64,000 nt of DNA from NCBI RefSeq assembly GCF_023638035.1, contig NZ_JAKRVX010000007.1, forward strand, positions 1 to 64,000, in the 5' to 3' direction. The first letter of the stretch is position 1; the number at the start of each line of letters is the position of its first letter. Shown piece by piece: positions 28,210 through 37,011 of this stretch. Below the pieces are notes generated by a model. The model was not told where the DNA came from, searched no databases, and worked only from the letters and a program-made list of their open reading frames with translations. The stretch is from Natronocalculus amylovorans (GTDB taxonomy: Archaea; Halobacteriota; Halobacteria; Halobacteriales; Haloferacaceae). The position numbers were made by a program, and so were the translations under genes.

Positions 28210-29533
28210 CAACACAGATTCAATCGAACAAGGTGTTGAAGATGCACAGCGAGCAGCGTTGAAACTTGCAACGCTCTCAGAAGCACAACGAAACGAGGCA
28301 CTGCATGCGATCGCCGATGCGATCGATTCACACCACGAAGCGATACTTAAAGAGAACAAAAAAGACGTGCGCCACGGAGAAGAGTTGCTTGCGAAAGGAG
28401 AGTACAGCCAAGCGTTGGTCGATCGGCTCAAACTCTCCGAATCAAAGCTTGAGAGTATCTCCGAGATGGTTCGCAGCGTTGCACAACAGGAGGACCCACT
28501 TGAGAAGACGCTAACTGCACGACACCTTGATCACGGATTAGACCTCTACAAGGTGGCAGTCCCGATCGGTGTTGTGGGGACGGTGTTTGAGTCACGGCCT
28601 GACGCGCTAGTCCAGATCGCAGCGCTCAGCCTCAAATCAGGCAACAGCGTGATCTTGAAAGGCGGAAGCGAGGCAAAACATTCGAATAGAGTGCTGTATC
28701 GGCTTATTATCGAAGCAACGTCGGATATACCGGCCGGGTGGGCACAACACATCGAGGCACGAGAAGAGGTTACAGCGCTCTTAGCGATGGATGAAAAGAT
28801 CGATCTGCTCATGCCACGTGGAAGCTCCGAGTTTGTGCAGTATATTCAAGACAATACAAGCATCCCGGTTCTTGGCCACACAGAGGGTGTATGTCACGTC
28901 TTTGTAGACAAAAAAGCGGACCTACAGATGGCATCGGATGTTGCATTTGATGCAAAAGTGCAGTATCCCGCAGTCTGTAATGCGGTTGAAACGCTGTTAG
29001 TGCATGAGTCAGTTGCGGACGCATACCTGCCCGATATTGTATCACGATATGAGGAGGCCGGTGTTGAGGTTCGCGGTGATGAAAAGACACAATCGTATGT
29101 GGAGGTTGAGGATGCAACTGAGAAGGATTGGGCAACTGAGTATGGCGATCGGATCATTTCAGTCAGAGTTATAGATTCGCTTGTAGATGCGATCGATCAT
29201 ATCACAACCTACAGCTCAAAACATACGGAGTCCATTATAACGGAGGATTCCGATCGGGCAGAACAGTTCATGCGGAATCTTGACTCCGCAAGCGTCTTCC
29301 ATAACGCCTCAACACGATTCAGCGACGGCTACCGGTTTGGACTTGGTGCTGAGGTTGGAATTAGCACCGGAAAGATTCACGCACGGGGACCAGTCGGCCT
29401 TGAAGGGCTGACAACGTACAAATATCATCTCGAAGGCGATGGTCATATTGTTGCGAGCTATGCTGGTGAGGATGCAATACCGTTCCAACACGAGGAGTTT
29501 GACGGGACATGGCCACCAACAGCTGACAAGTAG
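28202..29533 (+). CDS. proA: glutamate-5-semialdehyde dehydrogenase (gamma-glutamyl phosphate reductase)
   Basis: Second enzyme of proline synthesis, reducing glutamyl phosphate with NADPH. It is an aldehyde-dehydrogenase fold of 443 residues with [62 protein letters not shown] and the catalytic cysteine in [16 protein letters not shown]. The C-terminal [22 protein letters not shown] is the usual family ending. Start chosen at 28202, overlapping the end of proB by eight bases. It completes the proCBA operon; the next gene is convergent. Confidence 0.96.
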   Translation: MSNNTDSIEQGVEDAQRAALKLATLSEAQRNEALHAIADAIDSHHEAILKENKKDVRHGEELLAKGEYSQALVDRLKLSESKLESISEMVRSVAQQEDPLEKTLTARHLDHGLDLYKVAVPIGVVGTVFESRPDALVQIAALSLKSGNSVILKGGSEAKHSNRVLYRLIIEATSDIPAGWAQHIEAREEVTALLAMDEKIDLLMPRGSSEFVQYIQDNTSIPVLGHTEGVCHVFVDKKADLQMASDVAFDAKVQYPAVCNAVETLLVHESVADAYLPDIVSRYEEAGVEVRGDEKTQSYVEVEDATEKDWATEYGDRIISVRVIDSLVDAIDHITTYSSKHTESIITEDSDRAEQFMRNLDSASVFHNASTRFSDGYRFGLGAEVGISTGKIHARGPVGLEGLTTYKYHLEGDGHIVASYAGEDAIPFQHEEFDGTWPPTADK

Positions 29534-29545
29534 CGTTTCACGGTG

Positions 29546-31033
29546 TCACAGTAACTCGTTTGACCGCTCTGAAAGTGCACGATCGAAGTGTGCAAACGTG
29601 ATCTCATCACTTTCTGTTTCATATGCCGCGATGCGAGCGGCATCGATGACGAGCGCCTCAATATCTGCAGCAACGGCACCCGCAGTTTCAGTTGCAATCG
29701 TTTCCAGTTCCATCTGCGTAAGATCGCTTGGTCGGTCGGCAAGCAGTGTACTGAGAATTTCAATACGACCGGACTCATTCGGCGTACCAATCTCCAGTTT
29801 TAGATCAATACGACCGTTGCGGATCGCAGCCGAATCTAAATCTTCAAATCGATTTGTGGCACCGATAAACAACACATTCGTATCGGTGGTTTCACTCAGT
29901 TGTGAGAGCAGTTCATTGACGACTTTCCGGTTCTCTTCGTGCATTCGACCGTCGCGAGCGGGGAGAACGCTGTCAAGTTCGTCAACAAAGATGATAGCAC
30001 CACCATTTGTCTCGGCGATCGATCGGGCTTCCGAAAACAGCTGTTTGATTAGTTGTGGGCTTTTGTTCATCCATTCGCTCGTGATATCAGCCCCACTAAG
30101 ACGAGCCGTGGGGTACGAAAGCTCGTTTGAGAGCGCACGCGCAAGGTGTGTCTTGCCAGTGCCAGGTGGCCCATACAGCAGGAGGTTTGGAAGCGGGATG
30201 GAAAATATTTCAGTTCGATCGCGATCGCCAGTAAGCGGAGTGATAATGTCTCTGTCGAGTTTTGCGATGATCTCAGAGAATCCACCAACCATCTCCATTG
30301 TGACAGCGGTCTCATGCGTCCATGCAAAGGTCTGCTCTCGATTCCGACCCGTATTGGGCTGAGTCGACCGGTCCGTCGACGGTGGTGTGTGTGAAGTCAT
30401 AGTGTTTGGTGAGCGATCACGCCATCGTGTTCGGTTAGAGTTGATATGTGTGGGCGGCGTCTGTTTTGATGAGTACGACCCGCCACGGTGGGATTGGGAG
30501 TCTGTTTCACTGTTTTCCTCGTTGTCAGCAGTAACGGTCTCCCAGAGCGTATCAAGCTCGTCTTGTGAGATATCCGATCGGAGAAACTGTTCAATATCTC
30601 CGGGTTTCATCATAGATGGATCCGGTGTTGAATCAGCGGGAGTCATCCGACTATGTGTTCGGTCGACACTGAATGCCGCAGCAAAGAGCGCTCCAGCAAA
30701 TAGGATACTCCAGCCGATAATGGCCACTGATGAGAGATCAGTCACGAGAATGCTGCTACTGGATAGAACTACGGTGGCAGCGCCAGTGAACAGTACACCG
30801 ATTGCCGCACCAACAACGGTACCATAGGGGAGCGTATCTGTAGGATGATCGGACGAAAACAGGCTGTAGTAGCGATGCATGACAACAAAGCCGATTCCTG
30901 CAGCCATTAGTAGTGTAATAAAGACGCCAACAACGGTGAGTAGCTGGCTGCTAACTGCGGCAAGTACAAAAGCGGTGAGCAACGCGAGCGCAGTGCCAGC
31001 GGCCGAAACTGTAAGATACGGTGTTGAGTTCAT
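29546..31033 (-). CDS. membrane-anchored AAA+ ATPase
   Basis: A 495-residue protein. Residues 1-125 hold four hydrophobic helices in two hairpins. Residues 125-250 are a low-complexity, Ser/Thr/Asn/Arg-rich linker. Residues 255-495 form one AAA+ domain like those of Cdc48/FtsH: Walker A LYGPPGTGKT (K294), Walker B IIFVDELD near 350, and the arginine-finger region GATNRFEDLDSAAIRNGRID. There is no zinc-protease (HExxH) domain, so it is not FtsH. It may extract or remodel membrane proteins, as membrane AAA unfoldases do. Convergent with proA; the function is inferred from architecture only. Confidence 0.85.
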   Translation of the reverse strand: MNSTPYLTVSAAGTALALLTAFVLAAVSSQLLTVVGVFITLLMAAGIGFVVMHRYYSLFSSDHPTDTLPYGTVVGAAIGVLFTGAATVVLSSSSILVTDLSSVAIIGWSILFAGALFAAAFSVDRTHSRMTPADSTPDPSMMKPGDIEQFLRSDISQDELDTLWETVTADNEENSETDSQSHRGGSYSSKQTPPTHINSNRTRWRDRSPNTMTSHTPPSTDRSTQPNTGRNREQTFAWTHETAVTMEMVGGFSEIIAKLDRDIITPLTGDRDRTEIFSIPLPNLLLYGPPGTGKTHLARALSNELSYPTARLSGADITSEWMNKSPQLIKQLFSEARSIAETNGGAIIFVDELDSVLPARDGRMHEENRKVVNELLSQLSETTDTNVLFIGATNRFEDLDSAAIRNGRIDLKLEIGTPNESGRIEILSTLLADRPSDLTQMELETIATETAGAVAADIEALVIDAARIAAYETESDEITFAHFDRALSERSNELL

Positions 31034-31182
31034 CAGGCTATGCCTCAGTTATATTGACTGTTGGGAAACCAAATAGTTAAATGGTAACTGTAGACTGTAT
31101 CTGAGATGTAGATTGCAATCAAAGAAGTGGTGTTTTTGTGCCTCGACGCTGAAAAGAGTTGCAAGGAGTACAAATCGCCGTG

Positions 31183-31338
31183 ATGAAACATTTCGTCTTC
31201 GTCTGCCCGGATTGTCAGCAAACGATCGAGGTAAACGACCAGATGCGGGAAACGATCCTCAAAACGGGCTGTCCAGTTTGTACGAGCACGGCATCAACAG
31301 CGGATTTTGCGTCAAATACGAGCGAAAGCGAGTGTTAA
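31183..31338 (+). CDS. zinc-ribbon micropeptide (copy 1)
   Basis: A 51-residue protein starting MKHFVFVCPDCQQTIEV and containing a second knuckle KTGCPVC, giving a CxxC-x20-CxxC zinc ribbon. A paralogue with the same spacing lies at 31871-32035 on the other strand. The stop codon touches that of the convergent flavin-type gene. Zinc micropeptides of this kind are abundant in haloarchaea and some affect biofilm and swarming in Haloferax; no function is claimed here. Confidence 0.75.
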   Translation: MKHFVFVCPDCQQTIEVNDQMRETILKTGCPVCTSTASTADFASNTSESEC

Positions 31339-31794
31339 TTAGGCGCTGTCTCGATCTATCGTCACCGTTCGGCCGCTCAGCGTCTCTGGAACCAGTTTGT
31401 ACAGTTCAATATCTAGATCGGCTTTCCCTTGTGCCCAGATTTCAAAGAGTGGTCGCCGCGTCTCACCATACTGTTCGATCGTCTCTGGCGTGAGTTCGCT
31501 CAGCTCGATACGTTCTAACAAACCGTTTGCAACAACGCTTGCGTAGGTTTCATCACCTTCTTCATAAACCACTACTCTTGCATCCGGGGTTGAGGAAAGA
31601 AACGCACGTTTTTCGCTTTCAGGTGTTGATACCAGCCGCATAAACAGCACCTGATTTGTGGAATCATAGCCATAAGAGATTGGAATCGCATATGGACTGT
31701 CGTCGCGAGCTAATGATAAGACGCCAGTCTCATGCCGGCTGAGAAAGTCATCAATATCCGAAGCCGACATATCCGTCTCGCGGTGATCGCTCAT
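31339..31794 (-). CDS. pyridoxamine-5'-phosphate-oxidase-family (split-barrel) protein
   Basis: A 151-residue split-barrel protein. MSDHRETDMSASDIDDFLSR leads into HETGVLSLARDDSPYAIPIS, the family's first strands, then VLFMRLVSTPESEKRAFL and VVVYEEGDETYASVVANG. Family members bind FMN or F420, or are degenerate. Start at 31794 is supported by a TATA-like TTTTATTATT about 28 bases upstream. The zinc-ribbon micropeptide genes lie on both sides. Function not determined; a flavin-dependent reductase or haem-related role would fit the family. Confidence 0.82.
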   Translation of the reverse strand: MSDHRETDMSASDIDDFLSRHETGVLSLARDDSPYAIPISYGYDSTNQVLFMRLVSTPESEKRAFLSSTPDARVVVYEEGDETYASVVANGLLERIELSELTPETIEQYGETRRPLFEIWAQGKADLDIELYKLVPETLSGRTVTIDRDSA

Positions 31795-31870
31795 ATACAG
31801 CAAGACTCAGTGGGAAATAATAAAACCCACGAGGTTGCCGGCGGTTACGAGTATGGGTGGCAGCCAACGA

Positions 31871-32035
31871 TTAGTTTGTATTTGGGTGTGTAAGTGGGGT
31901 GAAAGCCGCCTCTGTAACTGGGCACCCACACACAACACACCCAGTTTGCACGAGTGTCGCCTTCATGGCGTCATCAAGTTCGATCGTTCGCCGACAATGT
32001 GGGCAGGCGAACGAATGTGTTTGTGTAGGAGGCAT
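31871..32035 (-). CDS. zinc-ribbon micropeptide (copy 2)
   Basis: A 54-residue protein: MPPTQTHSFACPHCRRTIEL, then a second knuckle TGCVVCGCPV. It aligns through its length with copy 1 (31183-31338): CPHC/CPDC, RRTIEL/QQTIEV and QTGCVVC/KTGCPVC. The open frame extends back to 32086, but the ATG at 32035 is where similarity begins. It stands downstream of the HTH-10 regulator on the same strand and could share its transcript. Confidence 0.7.
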   Translation of the reverse strand: MPPTQTHSFACPHCRRTIELDDAMKATLVQTGCVVCGCPVTEAAFTPLTHPNTN

Positions 32036-32126
32036 ATGAGTAGCTACGCACGTATTCCCCATGTAAAGGCTGGGTGATTCCCACACCCAAAGAATACGGC
32101 CACCAACTCACAAATCGGCAGTCGGC

Positions 32127-32774
32127 TTATGAAGAGTCAACGATCGAACCGAGAATTTTCCGCTGTGCCGCTGCAAGGTGTTCAGTAAACGTGGATTGAT
32201 CAATTCCGAGTGAAGCTGCGACCTCACCAGCGTTCGCACCTTTCGGGTGGGTAAAGTATCCCATCTCATATGCCGTATTGAGTACTTCACGTTGCCGTTC
32301 TGTTAACTGACTTCGATCGACTTGGATAAGATCAGATTCACTGGCATCGGCTGACGATTGTAAGAGTCGTTGAACCTGTAAGTCAGTGTAAACTTCTCTA
32401 AGTGAGTCAAGGATCGATCGTAGCACTGGGAGATCAGTTGCATGAAATGTCAAAAATAGTTTCCCGTCACGAATGATTGTCTCGGCAACTGGAACACCAT
32501 GCTGTTCGATCCGCTCAAATGGTGAGTCGTCACTCCGATGCATTGTAAATCGATAGGCCGTTTTTGTGCCGTAATCAAACACCTGGGTAAAGCCGATAGA
32601 ATCAGGTAGTGAGCACGAATTATCGAGAATACATTCGACAGTTACGGTCTCAGGCGCTTCTTTCGAGTAGCTCCGAGTAAGTGAGTAGATTGGTGGTCCA
32701 GAGACTGTCAGCTCGGTAAGTGGGCACGTGGAAACGGTCGGCAGGCAGATCTCTGCACGAATACCCGACGTCAT
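32127..32774 (-). CDS. HTH-10 (Bat-type) transcription regulator
   Basis: A 215-residue regulator related to bacterio-opsin activator. The N-terminal 140 residues form a mixed alpha/beta sensor-like part (CPLTELTVSGPPIYSLTRSY, ... GKLFLTFHATDLPVLRSIL). The C-terminal HTH_10 domain is clear: QLTERQREVLNTAYEMGYF, HPKGANAGEVAASLGIDQST and TEHLAAAQRKIL. The ATG at 32774 is preferred, as a TATA-like CACTTATTTCC lies about 30 bases upstream. Members regulate energy metabolism, light and oxygen responses, but the ligand here is unknown. Confidence 0.88.
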   Translation of the reverse strand: MTSGIRAEICLPTVSTCPLTELTVSGPPIYSLTRSYSKEAPETVTVECILDNSCSLPDSIGFTQVFDYGTKTAYRFTMHRSDDSPFERIEQHGVPVAETIIRDGKLFLTFHATDLPVLRSILDSLREVYTDLQVQRLLQSSADASESDLIQVDRSQLTERQREVLNTAYEMGYFTHPKGANAGEVAASLGIDQSTFTEHLAAAQRKILGSIVDSS

Positions 32775-33243
32775 TACATCAATACCCGTGAAGCATTTGG
32801 AAATAAGTGTCGACACAGTATTGTGGGTGCTACCTATAACAGCGAGAGAGTCCCGGCGTTTACGCCGGGCGTGAATCGCGCCGAGTGTCTCTCAAACCGG
32901 GGTTTTAATTTGAATCAAGCCTTATGTTTAGATAGCTCACTTGGGAAAATTGGAGGTGGTTTGGCGTTCCTCCGTTATCAAAAACGCGAGCCTGCCCGAT
33001 GTGAGACTCTGCCGTAAGGCTGAGTCAGGTCGATGGCACGGCCTATGTGGTTCAAGCAGATACTCAAGTACACCACTCCTTCACAGGACTGACGAACAGC
33101 ACACAAACCGGAGTACCGCAAGGGAATCTTGCCTCCGTGTCTGTGGGCCCGCCACAGACAGCGAGAGGAAACCTCGGCGTTTACGCCGAGGAGGATGTCA
33201 TTCATTCCGACGCGCTTTTTGAGAAGCGTGTAACCGTACACAT
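32775..33243. mobile_element. IS200/IS605-type (TnpB) element debris with two right-end hairpins
   Basis: No intact gene in 470 bases. Two hairpins in the same orientation, CCCGGCG-TTTA-CGCCGGG (32852-32869) and CCTCGGCG-TTTA-CGCCGAGG (33072-type core at 33172-33191), are each preceded by ACAGCGAGAG (32839 and 33158). Between them, open but start-less sequence around 33020-33150 resembles the region just before a TnpB right end. The layout fits the tail of one element inserted beside another, both otherwise deleted. Identification rests on the hairpin pattern and knowledge of haloarchaeal IS1341-type elements; no TnpB catalytic motif remains. Confidence 0.5.
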
Positions 33244-34110
33244 ATGGACGACGAGTCAGTTGGGATGCTATTGGTATTCATTTCAGCAGCTGGCTTTGCC
33301 ACACTGGGCGTCCTTGGGATTGTTGCTGCTGAGGAGGGCATATCGATACCGACAGTACTCTCGCTTCGGTTCCTGCTTGCGTCTGCGATCGTATGGGCGG
33401 TATTATGGTACGGAGAACGGCTTACACTACTTACTGGCCGATCGCTGCGCTACGCGATCGCCCTTGGTGCAGTTGGCTATGCCTCGATGAGCGGAATGTA
33501 CTTTCTTGGGTTGGAGTTCATGACTGCAGGCATGGTTGGAATTGTTCTCTATACGTATCCGGCCTTTGTTGTCTGTTTCGCACTGCTTGTACGGCCGGAG
33601 AGGGTAACACGCATTCTACTTCTGGCACTTGGACTCACCATTGCCGGTGTCTCACTGATTACGGGGGCAAACCCGGCTGGTGCTGACCCGCGTGGTGTCG
33701 CGGTTGTATTGGTTGGCGCGTTTGCGTACGCAGCATACATTACGCTGAGTCAACGAGTCCTACGGACAACCTCTCCGGAGGTGCTGACAGCACACGTACT
33801 CCCTGCTGCAGCGGTCACATTTATTTTAGTAGGGACAGCAACAGACTCACTTGCACTGCCAGAAACAGCTCTCGGATGGGGGACAGTTGCTGCAATTGCA
33901 GCGATTGCAACCGCAGTTCCAGTGCTCACATTCTTTGCTGGAATCCAGCGGTTGGGAGCAAGCAGAGCAAGTATCATAAGCACTGTTGAGCCAGGAGTTA
34001 CCGTCCTCTTAGGTGCAGTATTTCTCGGCGAGCCGGTAACCGCAGCAATCGTCGCTGGGGGTGTTCTCATTGTAACCGGCGTTCTGTTGATCCAACGCGG
34101 CTCAGACTGA
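33244..34110 (+). CDS. EamA/DMT-family transporter
   Basis: Ten-helix drug/metabolite transporter of 288 residues with two EamA repeats (about 5-135 and 150-285). Typical pieces are FISAAGFATLGVLGIVAAEEG, LLASAIVWAVLWYGE, GMSGMYFLGLEFMTAG-like helix 4, and the C-terminal ASRASIISTVEPGVTVLLGAVFLGEP. Exports or imports a small metabolite (amino acid, purine, nucleotide-sugar or drug). Reads toward the regulator gene at 34196. The start ATG follows a transposon remnant; its own promoter is not obvious. Confidence 0.88.
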   Translation: MDDESVGMLLVFISAAGFATLGVLGIVAAEEGISIPTVLSLRFLLASAIVWAVLWYGERLTLLTGRSLRYAIALGAVGYASMSGMYFLGLEFMTAGMVGIVLYTYPAFVVCFALLVRPERVTRILLLALGLTIAGVSLITGANPAGADPRGVAVVLVGAFAYAAYITLSQRVLRTTSPEVLTAHVLPAAAVTFILVGTATDSLALPETALGWGTVAAIAAIATAVPVLTFFAGIQRLGASRASIISTVEPGVTVLLGAVFLGEPVTAAIVAGGVLIVTGVLLIQRGSD

Positions 34111-34139
34111 TACGAACAGATTACTGTTGGTTTATACGG

Positions 34140-34158
34140 TTGTGCACATGATACACAA
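34140..34158 (+). promoter_or_regulatory. TTGT-N11-ACAA operator before regulator copy 1
   Basis: TTGTGC-ACATGAT-ACACAA, inverted arms TTGTG/CACAA, directly followed by an AT-rich ACATATTTAG that serves as the TATA region about 30 bases before the ATG at 34196. The arms and the 19-base spacing match the site upstream of the USP gene at 62603-62621. Position suggests autoregulation by activation. Confidence 0.5.
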
Positions 34159-34195
34159 ACATATTTAGTAGTGTATGCCCAATCTATAATAACAA

Positions 34196-34600
34196 ATGAG
34201 CAAATCAGTTGTCGACATATTACAAAGTGACATGGAATGCGAGGGTCTTCTTGAGTGTTTCCACGGGCTCAAAGCGTTAGATAAACAGTGTTTCTCTGCA
34301 CTCGTCGAAGCAGAAGAACCGCTCACTATTGACGACCTTGCTGAAGTCGTTGATCGAGAGCGATCGACAGTGTACCGTGCAGTGCAGCGGTTGCTTGAGG
34401 CAGGGTTTGTTGAAAAAGAGCAGATCAACTACGAACACGGGGGCTACTATCACGTATTCAAGCCGGCAAACCCAAGCGAAGTCCGCGAAAATATGCAGCG
34501 AATGCTGAACGACTGGTATGCAAAGATGGGCCAACTAATTCAAGAGTTTGAAAATAAATACGACGAATCACACAAAGTGAGCGTCCAAGTCGAACAGTAA
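34196..34600 (+). CDS. OxsR-like winged-helix regulator (copy 1)
   Basis: A 134-residue TrmB-like transcription regulator, nearly the same as the protein at 62033-62440. Residues 28-85 carry the winged helix (LTIDDLAEVVDRERSTVYRAVQRLLEAGFVEK), then YEHGGYYHVFKP and a C-terminal dimerisation helix MQRMLNDWYAKMGQLI. Three cysteines (C15, C21, C32) lie in or before the first helix. The family includes Haloferax OxsR, a thiol-based regulator of the hypochlorite response; I recall that similarity without a search. It sits between the EamA transporter and a thioredoxin, and a TTGT..ACAA operator precedes it. I infer a redox-responsive regulator of the neighbouring genes. Confidence 0.82.
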   Translation: MSKSVVDILQSDMECEGLLECFHGLKALDKQCFSALVEAEEPLTIDDLAEVVDRERSTVYRAVQRLLEAGFVEKEQINYEHGGYYHVFKPANPSEVRENMQRMLNDWYAKMGQLIQEFENKYDESHKVSVQVEQ

Positions 34601-34640
34601 TACAACTTGTTGATTGCTCACCTTCTTATCAATAGGGATA

Positions 34641-34657
34641 TTGTATCGTGTATACAA
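34641..34657 (+). promoter_or_regulatory. TTGT-N9-ACAA operator at thioredoxin start
   Basis: TTGTAT-CGTGT-ATACAA is a perfect 6-base inverted repeat whose last base is the A of the thioredoxin ATG. A TATA-like CTTATC (34624-34630) lies about 30 bases before the start, so the site covers the transcription start and would block rather than activate. It has the TTGT-N9-ACAA frame of the other sites but not the TTGYRCAA core. Confidence 0.4.
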
Positions 34658-35019
34658 TGTCTGATACAGGATCAAAACGGCAGCAGCCAGTCAAATTAGC
34701 TGATGAAGCTGCCGTCGACGAATTTATTCAAAGTCACAGCATCGCGCTCTTAGAGCTGTACACAACAGGATGTGGTATTTGTGAAAGTATGGAGCCAGTC
34801 ATTGGCAACGTTGCAAAAGAGACACCCGCGGCAGTTGGTGTTGTGAATGCTCGAAGCGATCCCACACTGATCGATCGATTCACAGTGCGAAGTGTGCCAA
34901 AATTTGTACTGTTTGTTGATAGAGAGACGGTCGCAGAGCGTGCAGAAGGATTCATTCCAGGGGCCGATCTATCGGAATGGATTGTTAGAGAGGCTGAAAA
35001 AACAAGTGACTCGACGTAA
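34657..35019 (+). CDS. thioredoxin-like protein
   Basis: Thioredoxin-fold thiol oxidoreductase of 120 residues, cytoplasmic. The active site is C39-G-I-C42 in ELYTTGCGICESM, not the canonical WCGPC, and the cis-proline strand is RFTVRSVPKFVLFVD. GIC sites occur in specialised thioredoxins. Start at 34657 is set by the family alignment and the immediately upstream inverted repeat. Lies next to the OxsR-like regulator on the same strand, both probably part of the redox set. Confidence 0.85.
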   Translation: MSDTGSKRQQPVKLADEAAVDEFIQSHSIALLELYTTGCGICESMEPVIGNVAKETPAAVGVVNARSDPTLIDRFTVRSVPKFVLFVDRETVAERAEGFIPGADLSEWIVREAEKTSDST

Positions 35020-35149
35020 TATAATTTCACAGGACAGCATTCGCTCACGCCGTAGTAGAACTGGACGGACTGACCAAACAACTCTGTATTAAGTTCGCGC
35101 TCAATCGGTTGGTTTGACATATAGTGTCACCTCAAACAGATTTATCCGC

Positions 35150-35200
35150 GGTCAAGGAGAACACCCCGAGGCTTGACCTCGGGGATGAATCCGACAACTC
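35150..35200 (+). repeat. orphan TnpB-type right-end hairpin
   Basis: CAAGGAGAACA leads into CCCCGAGG-CTTGA-CCTCGGGG (35164-35184), a perfect 8-base stem, followed by ATGAATCCGACAAC. The same leading block occurs in the minus strand at 53-35. The 3' hairpin pattern matches guide-RNA scaffolds of IS605/TnpB elements in haloarchaea. No transposase frame nearby. It could also serve as a terminator for the thioredoxin gene. Confidence 0.45.
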
Positions 35201-35243
35201 GGATATAAACCAATAATGTCAAAAATGGGCCATTTTAGCGCGA

Positions 35244-36140
35244 CTAGTCTGCGCTACCTGGAATTTCGGGTGGTACGGTCGTCCCAAGACCACCTGAAAG
35301 GGTGCGCTGTGGGAATGGAATCGTAATATCCTCTTCATCAAAGCGCTGTTTTACATTTTTAACATACTCTGCACGGGTTTTAACGAAATCCGATCGCCGA
35401 GGCTGTGCGATCCAAATACGTGACTGAAGACCAACGTATGAGTCTGCAAGCTCGGTCAAACGGACCGATGGACCCGGATCTTCGAGGATACTTGGATGCT
35501 TGTTTGCTTCCTCAACAATGATATCGGTTGCTTTGTCAATATCATCATCATAATCGATACCAAAGACAAATTTGAGTCGAAGCCGTTCACCGTCAACCGG
35601 GTTTTTTACCACGCCGTCGGTAAGTTTTGAGTTCGGAACGGTCAACAGTTCATTATCGAACGTTCGAACACGGGTAACTCGAAATCCAATATCCTCAACA
35701 ATACCGCTGTAGCCATCCCACTCGACCCAATCACCGATCTTAAAGGGTTTGTCGGTGAAAATAAAGACGCCAGCGACAAAGTTTTTGATAACGTCTTGGA
35801 GTGCAAACCCGATCGCAAGCGTTGCTGCGGCGGCGATCGTCGCAAGCGAAGAGAGGAAATTGCCAAAGCCAGCGAATCCAAATGCGACTGAAATTGCAGC
35901 GAATCCGAGGGCAATATTTGTAATCTTTTTTAGTGGTCGGGTGGCATGATTTTCCAGCCCTCTTGCATCGAATGCACGATCGAGGATCGGGAATACGACT
36001 GCTTTTCCAACGGAGAATGCGATGAAAAAGACGACAACGAAAGTCAATGCTGCGCCGATCGGCTCTGGATACGGAATCCCCGCATTTGAGAGCAGATCGC
36101 CAAGAGCGGTGCTTGTTTGGAGTGTAATAACAGATGTCAT
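35244..36140 (-). CDS. MscS-family mechanosensitive channel
   Basis: Small-conductance mechanosensitive channel of 298 residues. Three helices (about 25-50, 68-95, 100-135) lead to a soluble beta domain; the pore helix carries the Gly/Ala-rich SSLATIAAAATLAIGFALQD, followed by NFVAGVFIFTDKPFKIGDWVEWDGYSGIVEDIGFRVTRVRTFDNELLTVPNSKL, compressed here but typical of MscS beta domain and pore exit. The start at 36140 is preferred over 36164 because a start closer to the first helix fits. It protects against hypo-osmotic shock. The gene stands between thioredoxin and a USP gene. Confidence 0.93.
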   Translation of the reverse strand: MTSVITLQTSTALGDLLSNAGIPYPEPIGAALTFVVVFFIAFSVGKAVVFPILDRAFDARGLENHATRPLKKITNIALGFAAISVAFGFAGFGNFLSSLATIAAAATLAIGFALQDVIKNFVAGVFIFTDKPFKIGDWVEWDGYSGIVEDIGFRVTRVRTFDNELLTVPNSKLTDGVVKNPVDGERLRLKFVFGIDYDDDIDKATDIIVEEANKHPSILEDPGPSVRLTELADSYVGLQSRIWIAQPRRSDFVKTRAEYVKNVKQRFDEEDITIPFPQRTLSGGLGTTVPPEIPGSAD

Positions 36141-36285
36141 ATTAATCACTAATGTGTGCGTCATAGGGTAGAATCAACAGACTATGTACTGCCCAGTATA
36201 CTGTATCAGATACTGGAATCTCTACCAACGATCAAATGTATTTATACATCTATTTAAACATTGTTAACCGTATGACAGTCCAAAG

Positions 36286-37011
36286 TTATGATGAGTTTGA
36301 GTTTTTCCGAACAACAAGCACTGGAGACAGTGAAGAGTCTGCCACCTGGTTTGCAGCCTCTCCTAAGATACGTTCAATCACAGATGGCTCTTTTTCACCC
36401 ATAATAACGAAATCAGCCGCATCTGCTGCGGCTTTGATACCGGTGATCGGATCCGACACAACTGCAAACTCGGTGGAAATCTTTTCTGCAGGAAAGCCAG
36501 CAGTAACCAGTGCATTCGTGGCATCCTCGAAAAGCGTCTCAGCAGCAGGTCGTTCATCGTCACTGCTTGCTGCGTGATACAGTACAATTTCGCCTTCTTC
36601 GGATGGTGAGATCGCAGCAGCAATCCGTGTAATACGATCGAGATTAACCCCACCCCTAATAGGAACGAGGATTCGATTAATGGCGGGAGCTGCGTTCAAA
36701 AGCAGGATCGTATCAACCTCTTCTTCAACAGCGATGCGATCAAATGTTGCTTTTTTATTGTGTGTGAAAACGATTCTCGATCGAGCACTGCCACCATGTT
36801 CTGAAAAGAGTGCTTCATAGTCTGCAAGCTCATTATGTACTTTTTCATGAAACTGCTCTTGAGCTTGTTCTGTCGCAGTTTGCTCGGGGAGTACGTGATA
36901 GCCAAGCAAAATTACATCCATCTGCGAGAGAATTCTGACGACTGGCTCTGGGATCGTTTCTCCCTCAAGCACTGCGATGGGGACAAGTACCCGAACGTCT
37001 GTATCATTCAT
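36286..37011 (-). CDS. universal stress protein, two-domain
   Basis: A 241-residue USP-type protein: domain 1 (about 1-115, [18 protein letters not shown]) and domain 2 (about 118-235, [38 protein letters not shown]). The nucleotide loops are degenerate (VIMGEKEPS), so ATP binding is doubtful. It overlaps the stop of the upstream permease by eight bases (37004-37011), so permease and USP are translationally coupled. In the gene at 41243 the same two parts are fused, which supports a functional pair: the USP part probably regulates the permease. Confidence 0.88.
   Translation of the reverse strand: MNDTDVRVLVPIAVLEGETIPEPVVRILSQMDVILLGYHVLPEQTATEQAQEQFHEKVHNELADYEALFSEHGGSARSRIVFTHNKKATFDRIAVEEEVDTILLLNAAPAINRILVPIRGGVNLDRITRIAAAISPSEEGEIVLYHAASSDDERPAAETLFEDATNALVTAGFPAEKISTEFAVVSDPITGIKAAADAADFVIMGEKEPSVIERILGEAANQVADSSLSPVLVVRKNSNSS

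Noticed and set aside
28111-28490. TTGCACAA occurrences in proB and proA
   Set aside because: Inside coding sequence without the second half site or TATA; about four core matches are expected in 64 kb by chance.
34734-35120. 128-codon minus frame starting MSNQPIEREL
   Set aside because: Most of it is antisense to the thioredoxin; only the first 35 residues lie in the spacer and show no family.
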